From an uncultured Clostridia bacterium (lineage in GTDB: Bacteria > Bacillota > Clostridia > Christensenellales > Borkfalkiaceae), in assembly GCA_947625595.1 (NCBI GenBank), contig CANQOX010000006.1:1-42069 (forward strand): DNA of 42,069 nucleotides. The letters run 5' to 3'. Positions 35,529 to 42,069 of the stretch are shown here, piece after piece; position 1 is the stretch's first letter, and each line of letters opens with the position of its first letter. The notes below the pieces were generated by a model, which worked only from the letters and a program-made list of their open reading frames with translations, ran no database searches and was not told where the DNA came from. Made by a program: the position numbers and the translations under genes.

Positions 35529-36857
35529 CTATTTCTTGGGCGGCAACATCTTGGGACGGCGGATCTTTTCCTTTTTCTTCTTTTTCTTCTTGCCGTCCGT
35601 GCCGTTCTCCTCTTCGCTCAAGGCGGCCTCGAGCGCGTCAAACTCCCTGTTATAGGCGACGTACTCCTCGTCGTTCTTGTGTTCCTCGACGTAGGCCTGC
35701 GCATCCTCCTCCATCGCCGCCCTGCTCTCGCGGAGCTTCTGAAGGTCCTCGCGGGAGAAGGAATCGGGGAGCTGATAGGGATCGACGCCCTCGTCGATGG
35801 GCTTCACGGGGCTGGAGATGAGCTTGCTCCTTCCGTTGAGGACCATCTGCCTCCTGTATTCACGCATGGCCTCGCTCTGCGCCTCCGACATGGTCGAGCC
35901 CGTATTCATGGAGCCCGTCTCTTTGTTGTAGAGGCCCCTGCCCGTGGCGATGCCATAGGTCGGGTTGACATACTTATCGAACGCCCACTGGCTGTAATCG
36001 AGCCAGACGAGGCCCGCATAGGAGAAGGCGATGAGAAGAAGCAGCAGAATGCCGATGATCCCGAAGAAGTTGAGCCCGCCAAAGATGGCGAGGAAGAAGG
36101 GCCAAAGGGCCAGCGCGGCGAAAAAGACCGTCTGCGGGAAAGTTCCGATCGCCATGACGACGGCGTTGCGGAAGAGCGCCCAAGGGCCCTGATTGTAGCT
36201 GATGCCGAGGGAGATCATCCACAGGCAGACGAGGAGCATGAAGGCGACGATGATGTACCCGACGACCTTGGACGCGACCATCCAGCCCGCGCCCGCCGCC
36301 CCCGTGGCGACATAGAAATCGGCGAGGTTGCCCATCGTCCGCGCGACGAAGAGCACGACGGTGAAGATGAGGACGGCCTCGAACACGTTCCAGAAGTTGC
36401 GCTTGATGCCGCGGAGGAAGTCATTTGCGACAAAGATGCCCTCCGTCCAGATGAGATTGCGGATGATATAGAACCCGCCCGAGATGCCGAGCGAGGCGAT
36501 GATGCCCGCGGGGATAAACAGCGAGAAATAGACGAGATCGCTCTGCAACATCATGGCCTCGGCGTTGCCGACAATGTCGGGAATGTAGGGGAAGGACGGA
36601 CCGAGGCCCGCGCCGAATGCGCCGCCCATGCCCGAGACGCCTACCTGAAGATACCGCCATACGATGAGCCCGATGAGGGGAAGGAAGGTGAGAAGGATGA
36701 GAAGGTTGACGAGCATGAGCCGCCCGAACCTGCCCTTCAGAATGTCCCAGAAGAGCGCCCAACGGCTCGTGGGGAGAGTGGACCGCGCGTAGTCCTCACT
36801 GCGCTCCTTCCCGATCAGCCAACGGGCGACGAGCCCTTTTTTCTCTGTATCTGCCAT
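35529..36857 (-). CDS. Multi-pass membrane protein (DUF624/YesL-like) with basic C-terminal tail
   Basis: Several long hydrophobic helices (LMLVNLLILLTFLPLIGLIVWRYL..., VFEAVLIFTVVLFVARTMG...), C-term GKKKKKKKEKIRRPKMLPPKK. Confidence 0.7.
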   Translation of the reverse strand: MADTEKKGLVARWLIGKERSEDYARSTLPTSRWALFWDILKGRFGRLMLVNLLILLTFLPLIGLIVWRYLQVGVSGMGGAFGAGLGPSFPYIPDIVGNAEAMMLQSDLVYFSLFIPAGIIASLGISGGFYIIRNLIWTEGIFVANDFLRGIKRNFWNVFEAVLIFTVVLFVARTMGNLADFYVATGAAGAGWMVASKVVGYIIVAFMLLVCLWMISLGISYNQGPWALFRNAVVMAIGTFPQTVFFAALALWPFFLAIFGGLNFFGIIGILLLLLIAFSYAGLVWLDYSQWAFDKYVNPTYGIATGRGLYNKETGSMNTGSTMSEAQSEAMREYRRQMVLNGRSKLISSPVKPIDEGVDPYQLPDSFSREDLQKLRESRAAMEEDAQAYVEEHKNDEEYVAYNREFDALEAALSEEENGTDGKKKKKKKEKIRRPKMLPPKK

Positions 36858-37031
36858 AATTTCAGCTCCAATTTTGCCTTAACGTGTGCGGCGGAAGTCC
36901 GCCGTAACAATCATTATACCGCAACTTGGAAAATTTTTCAATGGAAATGCGATGAATTCTTGCAAAAAGTTGATTTTTTCATAAAAAGCCCTTCGCCGTC
37001 CCCCCTCCCCGCCCGAACGGACGCGTTTTCC

Positions 37032-37060
37032 TTGCTTTTTGCGCGCGCATATGATACAAT
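37032..37060 (+). promoter_or_regulatory. Predicted sigma-A-type promoter for asd-dapA-dapB
   Basis: TTGCTT (37032-37037), 17-nt spacer, TACAAT (37055-37060), then RBS-like ggagacagg before ATG 37088. Confidence 0.5.
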
Positions 37061-37087
37061 CAAAGAAAAAATTTTCGGAGACAGGAA

Positions 37088-38161
37088 ATGAAAACGTATC
37101 GCGTCGGGATCGTCGGAGCGACGGGAATGGTCGGACAGAGATTTGTGAGGCTCCTCGAGCGTCACCCTTGGTTCGTCCCCACTGCCCTCCTTGCAAGCCC
37201 CCGTTCCGCGGGCAAACCTTACGGGGAGGCCGTGGAGGGAAAGTGGGCCTTCGACGTCCCCGTTCCCGCATATGCGAAGGACATGGTCGTGCTCGACGCC
37301 GCAGATCCCCGCCCGCTCAAGAGCATGGTGGACTTCGTCTTCTGCGCCGTCAACATGGGGAAGGAGGACGTCCGCGCCCTCGAGGAGGCCTATGCGAGGG
37401 CCGAGATCCCCGTTGTCTCCAATAACTCCGCCCACCGCTTTGTCCCCGACGTCCCCATGGTCATTCCCGAGATCAACCCCGAGCATCTGTCCGTCATTCC
37501 CTTCCAGAGGAAGCGGCTGGGCTGCAAGCGGGGCTTTGTCGCCGTCAAGAGCAACTGCTCCCTTCAATCCTACGTCCCCCTCCTTCACCCCCTGCGGCAG
37601 TACGGGCTGAAGTCGGCCGCCGTCTGCACCTATCAGGCGATCTCGGGCGCGGGAAAGACCTTCCTTGCAATGCCAGAGATCTCGGACAACGTCATACCCT
37701 ACATCGCGGGCGAGGAGGAGAAGAGCGAGAGGGAGCCCCTCAAGATCTGGGGCAAAGTTTCGGGGGGCAAAATTGAGCTTGCCTCCTCCCCCGTCATCAC
37801 GGCGCAGTGCGTCAGGGTCCCCGTCTCGGACGGGCACACGGCGGCCGTCTTTGCCTCCTTCGAGCGCGAACCCTCGCGGGAGGAGATCCTGTCGGCGTGG
37901 GAAAATTTTGCGGGCGAGCCGCAACGTTTGGGCCTCCCCTCCGCGCCCGAAAAGTTCATCACTTACCTCGCCGAGGACGACCGTCCCCAGCCCAAACTTG
38001 ACCGCATGCTCGAGGGGGGCATGGGGATCGCGGCGGGACGGCTCCGCAAAGACCCCTTCGGCTGGAAATTCATCGGCCTCTCGCACAACACCCTCCGCGG
38101 GGCGGCGGGCGGCGCCGTCCTTCTCGCCGAACTCCTCGCGGCAAAGGGATATTTCGGGTGA
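37088..38161 (+). CDS. asd: Aspartate-semialdehyde dehydrogenase
   Basis: YRVGIVGATGMVGQRFVRLLERHPWF...VVSNNSAHRFVPDVPMVIPEINPEH...KSNCSLQSYVPLLHPL...TYQAISGAG. Confidence 0.95.
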   Translation: MKTYRVGIVGATGMVGQRFVRLLERHPWFVPTALLASPRSAGKPYGEAVEGKWAFDVPVPAYAKDMVVLDAADPRPLKSMVDFVFCAVNMGKEDVRALEEAYARAEIPVVSNNSAHRFVPDVPMVIPEINPEHLSVIPFQRKRLGCKRGFVAVKSNCSLQSYVPLLHPLRQYGLKSAAVCTYQAISGAGKTFLAMPEISDNVIPYIAGEEEKSEREPLKIWGKVSGGKIELASSPVITAQCVRVPVSDGHTAAVFASFEREPSREEILSAWENFAGEPQRLGLPSAPEKFITYLAEDDRPQPKLDRMLEGGMGIAAGRLRKDPFGWKFIGLSHNTLRGAAGGAVLLAELLAAKGYFG

Positions 38162-38214
38162 CACTTTCCCTCCCCCCTCCCGCATAGAAATAGAATGGGA
38201 AGGCGAGGAGTGCA

Positions 38215-39108
38215 ATGACAGGATTTTTGAGGGGCGTTGTGACCGCCCTTGTGACACCGTTTACAGAGGATGGCGTAAATTTTGCAACGCTTGACGCCCT
38301 TCTCTCCCGTCAGGAGCGGGAGGGCGCGGACGCCGTCGCCGTCCTCGGCACGACGGGCGAACCCTCCACCATGGCCGCGGAGGAAAAGGAAGCGGTCATC
38401 CGCTTTGCGCGGGCGCACTGCGGGAAGATGAAGCTCATTGTCGGCACGGGCGGCAACGATACCTCCGCCGCCGTGAAGATGACGCGGCTTGCGGCAGACC
38501 TTGGGGCGGACGGCATCCTTGCCGTCACGCCCTATTACAATAAATGCACCCAGCGGGGACTGATCGCCTACTATCGGAAGCTCTGCGCGGCCGTTTCCCT
38601 CCCCGTCATCGCCTACAACGTCCCCGCGCGGACGGGGGTCAACCTCCTCCCCGCGACGATGGCCGAGCTTGCGGAGATCCCCAACATGGCGGGCATCAAG
38701 GAGGCGAGCGGGAACATGGCGCAGGTCATGGAGACGGCGCGGCGCATTCGCGGCAAATGCGACCTCTATGCGGGCGAGGACGCGCTCGCTCTGCCCATTT
38801 TGGCCGCGGGCGGGACGGCCGTCATCTCGGTGGTCTCCAACCTCTTTCCCGCGCAGGTCAAACGGCTCACGGGCCTTGTCTTTCAGGGGGACCTCGCGGC
38901 CGCAAACAGGCTCAACGACGTCCTTCTGCCCCTCATCGGGGCCTGCTTTTCGGAGGTCAACCCCATTCCCGTCAAGGCCGCCCTCGCCCTTCTCGGCTAT
39001 GACGTCGGCCTTCCCCGCGCCCCGCTCACGGAGCTTGAGCCTCCCCACCTTGACCTCATGAAGGCCGCCCTCCTCACCTTCGAAGCGGAGATCGGGCGAT
39101 GCGGCTGA
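38215..39108 (+). CDS. dapA: 4-hydroxy-tetrahydrodipicolinate synthase
   Basis: GVVTALVTPFTEDGVNFATLDALLSRQ...VLGTTGEPSTM...TPYYNKCTQRGLIAYYRKL...IAYNVPARTGVNL...MAGIKEASG. Confidence 0.97.
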   Translation: MTGFLRGVVTALVTPFTEDGVNFATLDALLSRQEREGADAVAVLGTTGEPSTMAAEEKEAVIRFARAHCGKMKLIVGTGGNDTSAAVKMTRLAADLGADGILAVTPYYNKCTQRGLIAYYRKLCAAVSLPVIAYNVPARTGVNLLPATMAELAEIPNMAGIKEASGNMAQVMETARRIRGKCDLYAGEDALALPILAAGGTAVISVVSNLFPAQVKRLTGLVFQGDLAAANRLNDVLLPLIGACFSEVNPIPVKAALALLGYDVGLPRAPLTELEPPHLDLMKAALLTFEAEIGRCG

Positions 39109-39854
39109 TTGTGTGGGGCTGTTGCGGCAAAATGGGGAAAATGACCGCCGAAACGGCCGCAGAGCGGGGACACACCGTCGTGTGCGGGGTGGACCTTTCG
39201 CCCTCCCCCATGCCCTTCCCCGTCGTTGCGCGGGCCGAGGAGATCGGCGAAGGGGCCGACGTTGTCATCGATTTTTCCTCCCCCGCTCTCCTTGCGGAGC
39301 GGCTCACCTTTTGCAGGGACAGACGTCTCCCCATCGTCCTCGCGGCGACGGGGTTTTCGGCGGAAGAGGAGGCGCTTGCCGAAAAGTTCGGGGCCGCGCT
39401 CCCCGTCTTCAGGGCGAAGAATCTCTCCCTCGGCGTCAATGTTCTCTGCCGCCTCGTCAAGGAGGCCGCCCGCCTTCTCGGCGGAACATTCGACGCGGAG
39501 ATCGTCGAGCGGCATCACAGACAAAAAAAAGACGCCCCCTCGGGCACGGCCCTCATGCTCTTCAAGAGCGCGGAGGAGGGCCTTTGCGAAGGGCGCGAAA
39601 TGGTCTGCGGCAGGGCGGAGCAGGGCGAGCGGCGAGATAACGAGATCGGCGTCCACTCTGTGCGGGGCGGGACGATCGTCGGCGAGCATGAGGTGATGTT
39701 TGCGGGCGAAGACGAGGTCATCACCCTCACCCACGCCGCGGGGAGCAGGAAAGTTTTCGCCGCGGGCGCGCTCCGTGCCGCGGAGTGGCTGATCGGGAAG
39801 CCGAACGGCCTGTACGGCATGGACGACCTTCTCGGCGGGACAGTCAATCCCTGA
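39099..39854 (+). CDS. dapB: 4-hydroxy-tetrahydrodipicolinate reductase
   Basis: MRLIVWGCCGKMGKM...DVVIDFSSPALLAE...EIVERHHRQKKDAPSGTALML...IGVHSVRGGTIVGEHEVMFAGEDEVITLTHAA. Confidence 0.96.
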   Translation: MRLIVWGCCGKMGKMTAETAAERGHTVVCGVDLSPSPMPFPVVARAEEIGEGADVVIDFSSPALLAERLTFCRDRRLPIVLAATGFSAEEEALAEKFGAALPVFRAKNLSLGVNVLCRLVKEAARLLGGTFDAEIVERHHRQKKDAPSGTALMLFKSAEEGLCEGREMVCGRAEQGERRDNEIGVHSVRGGTIVGEHEVMFAGEDEVITLTHAAGSRKVFAAGALRAAEWLIGKPNGLYGMDDLLGGTVNP

Positions 39855-40623
39855 GGCCCGCGATCCTGTCGAGCTCGGGCAGGTATTCGATGCTCCAGTC
39901 GTAGCCGCGCATGAATTCGCCGTGATAGTTGCCCTTTCCCGTCTTGAGGAAGTCCCAGAAGTCGCAGGTGACGTTGGCCTTGTCGAGGGTCAGGACGGCC
40001 CTGCCGAAGCTGACGCAGTTGACGCCGACCTCCGAGAGGGTCTTTCGGAGGCGAAAGACGGCGTTGCGGTACAGAATTTTGGCCTTCTCGACGTCGTTGT
40101 CCCCCCAGAGGTGGGCGATGGCGTCGGACATGGTCAGGCTGTTTCCGTTGTAGGCGATGAGGAGGGCAAAGAGTTCCTTGGACTTGGCGGAGGAGAACGT
40201 AACGATCCTGCCGTCCGTAAAACAGTCGAATCCCTCGAACGTCCTCACTTGCAGAAGGGGCGTTCTTTTGTTGATGAGGTTGAGATAGGCACGAAGTTTA
40301 TTGGCGTTGTAGGGCTTGTAGAGAAATCCGAGCGTGTGCTCCCGCACGGACTCTGTCAGGCCCTCCGCGGTGAGGTTGGTCCCCGTGATGAAGACGAGGG
40401 GAATATTTTTCCCGAGCGCAACGATCTTCTCAGCGAGCTCCAGCCCGTCGATCTTCGGCATGCTCACGTCCGAAAAGACGGCGTCCACGGTATTCTTCGC
40501 GAGGTAGTCGAGGACGGCCCTCTCGTCGTCCTTAAAAAATCTGCATTCGACGTCGCAGTCGATGACTTCATTGAGAAAAGACTGCAGAGCGTACATTTCA
40601 TCGTCGATGACAACGATCTTCAT
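39844..40623 (-). CDS. Response regulator with SARP/Trans_reg_C-like output domain
   Basis: Receiver MKIVVIDDEMYALQSF...AVFSDVSMPKIDGLELAEKI...LGFLYKPYNANKLRAYL; C-term FSSAKSKELFALLIAYNGNSLTMSDAIAHLWGDNDVEKAKILYRNAVFRLRKTL. Confidence 0.88.
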   Translation of the reverse strand: MKIVVIDDEMYALQSFLNEVIDCDVECRFFKDDERAVLDYLAKNTVDAVFSDVSMPKIDGLELAEKIVALGKNIPLVFITGTNLTAEGLTESVREHTLGFLYKPYNANKLRAYLNLINKRTPLLQVRTFEGFDCFTDGRIVTFSSAKSKELFALLIAYNGNSLTMSDAIAHLWGDNDVEKAKILYRNAVFRLRKTLSEVGVNCVSFGRAVLTLDKANVTCDFWDFLKTGKGNYHGEFMRGYDWSIEYLPELDRIAGLRD

Positions 40624-41984
40624 GCGGGGTCCTCCTTCCCTGCGGGGATCTCTATCGTGATGCGCGTCCCCTCTCCGAGGACGCTCTCGATGCGCGGTTT
40701 CGTGGAAAAGGCGATCTGGAACCGCTCGCTCGCGTTCCTGATGCCGTGAGAAGTCTCCTTGACCGCCGCGGGATCGAAGCCCCTTCCGTTGTCGGAGATC
40801 TCAATGACGATCGTCCCCCCCCATTTGAAACTCGAGATGACGATCCTTCCGTCCTCCCTGTCCTCGACGCCGCTGTACCGCATGGCGTTCTCGACGAAGG
40901 GTTCCACCGAAAAGGGCGGGACGGAGAAGTCGGTGAATTCGGTGTTGAAGATGACCTCTGCCTTCTTCTGCCGCTTCATGTTTTCAAATTCGGTGTAGCT
41001 GTAGATCGTGTCGAGCTCCTTCTCGAAGGGGACGAGGTCGTGATCGAAGGCCTTGATGCTGTCATTGAGCAGATCGGAGAGGAGAGAAACGGCCGTGTCC
41101 CCCGACGCGATGTCGCGGTGATAGAAGGATTTGATGGCCTCGAGGGCGTTGAAGATAAAGTGGGGCTTGATCTGCCCCGTGAAGGCCCGCAGTTTGAAAC
41201 TCCGCGCCTGCAATTTGTACTCCTCCGACTGTACAGCCATGAGATTTGCGTGCAGAGAGAAGGCGAGATAGACGGAGATGAACATGCAGACGGAGAGGGC
41301 GGCATAGGCGAGGGTGATCCCGGGATAGGCGGCGGCGACGTCACTGTAACAGAGGGCGTTCACGCTCTGCGCCCCCGCGATCAGGCAGAAGACGGCGACG
41401 ACAAAATAGGTGGTGAAGCCGATGTCGCTCTTTTTTGCCGCCTGCACGAGCGCGGCGAAGAGCATTGCCGTATAGATCGCCGCGATGATGAAGTGCACCC
41501 AATGACCCCACCCCCAGATGGAGAGCAGAGAGTCGGCGAGCACGAGCAAAATGACGGGAATGGCAATGGCCGCATAGACGCCCCTGTTCCAGCGAATGCG
41601 GTAGAGATAGAGAATGTACCAAAGGCAGGCCGTCTCGCAGAGGACGAAGGAGATCTCCCCCGAGATGCCGAGGGCGATGTCGGGCATCGTCAGGCCGACG
41701 CTCCCGAGATAGAGCTGCATGTCTGCCGAAAATAAAAACTGCACAAAGACGCTCCCCGCGAGGAAGACCGTGTGGAAGGTAGAATCTTCGATCTTGAAGG
41801 CCGAGACGATCTCCACGATGAAGATGATGAAGAGCAGACCGAGGACGGTCACATAGGCGGCTCCCACCGTCCCGTTGGTCTCCACTGCCACTTGGTAGTG
41901 GGTCAGAAGCAACGGGAGCGCGATCCCGACCCCGAGCGAAAGCGCGAGGACGACGGCCGTCAGGAGCAGTATTTTATTCCGCAT
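40620..41984 (-). CDS. LytS/YehU-type sensor histidine kinase (His_kinase family)
   Basis: Multi-TM N-terminus; FTGQIKPHFIFNALEAIKSFYHRD phosphoacceptor motif; VEPFVENAMRYSG (N box) and DNGRGFD (G box). Confidence 0.9.
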   Translation of the reverse strand: MRNKILLLTAVVLALSLGVGIALPLLLTHYQVAVETNGTVGAAYVTVLGLLFIIFIVEIVSAFKIEDSTFHTVFLAGSVFVQFLFSADMQLYLGSVGLTMPDIALGISGEISFVLCETACLWYILYLYRIRWNRGVYAAIAIPVILLVLADSLLSIWGWGHWVHFIIAAIYTAMLFAALVQAAKKSDIGFTTYFVVAVFCLIAGAQSVNALCYSDVAAAYPGITLAYAALSVCMFISVYLAFSLHANLMAVQSEEYKLQARSFKLRAFTGQIKPHFIFNALEAIKSFYHRDIASGDTAVSLLSDLLNDSIKAFDHDLVPFEKELDTIYSYTEFENMKRQKKAEVIFNTEFTDFSVPPFSVEPFVENAMRYSGVEDREDGRIVISSFKWGGTIVIEISDNGRGFDPAAVKETSHGIRNASERFQIAFSTKPRIESVLGEGTRITIEIPAGKEDPA

Positions 41985-42069
41985 AATGGTATTATACTAT
42001 ACTCCGTGGAATTTAACAAGTTTTATTCCGCAAATTTTTGTGAAAATTTTGCCCTCGTAAAACATTATT

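Noticed and set aside
36858-37087. Possible lysine riboswitch upstream of asd-dapA-dapB
   Set aside because: The leader between the predicted promoter (-10 at 37055-37060) and ATG 37088 is far too short, and no lysine aptamer features were seen.
35679-37091. 470-aa plus-strand ORF and other long antisense frames (e.g. 36938..38257, 37963..39048)
   Set aside because: Shadow frames opposite the DUF624-like gene, asd and dapA; highly charged biased composition.

Overview
This is a GC-rich chromosomal window, probably from an endospore-forming Clostridia/Firmicutes lineage (spoVAD and spoIVA are both present). Most genes lie on the minus strand. Recognisable core genes are spoVAD, tsaD, prfB, secA, rsfS, a nadD-yqeK fusion, nnr, birA, recX, a UDPGP-family pyrophosphorylase, a GH36 alpha-galactosidase, araA/araD/araB, mscS, spoIVA, hslO, asd-dapA-dapB, and a LytS-type sensor kinase with a SARP-like response regulator. 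I saw no rRNA, tRNA, CRISPR array, prophage or transposase gene. The strongest candidate for something unusual is a 932-aa predicted lipoprotein (15244..18042). It joins a short collagen-like stretch, a 'GxGAP..GDxYxD..DVY' module, an ABC-type sugar/UgpB-like solute-binding domain, and a C-terminal ComEC-like metallo-beta-lactamase domain (HAHEDH, GHHGSK). A second surface protein (7298..8872) shares the stalk module. Other leads are an AT-rich island (XRE regulator, 72-aa protein, SHOCT membrane protein) with three palindromes in its divergent promoter and near-identical terminator repeats at both ends; a mosaic family of GC-rich palindromic repeats, including a precise 166-bp presence/absence difference and a MITE-like element with 11-bp terminal inverted repeats overlapping a stop codon; a two-gene AT-rich cassette splitting secA-prfB; and a DUF1292 membrane protein inside the ara operon. 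All calls come from reading the sequence and translations; no database searches were run.
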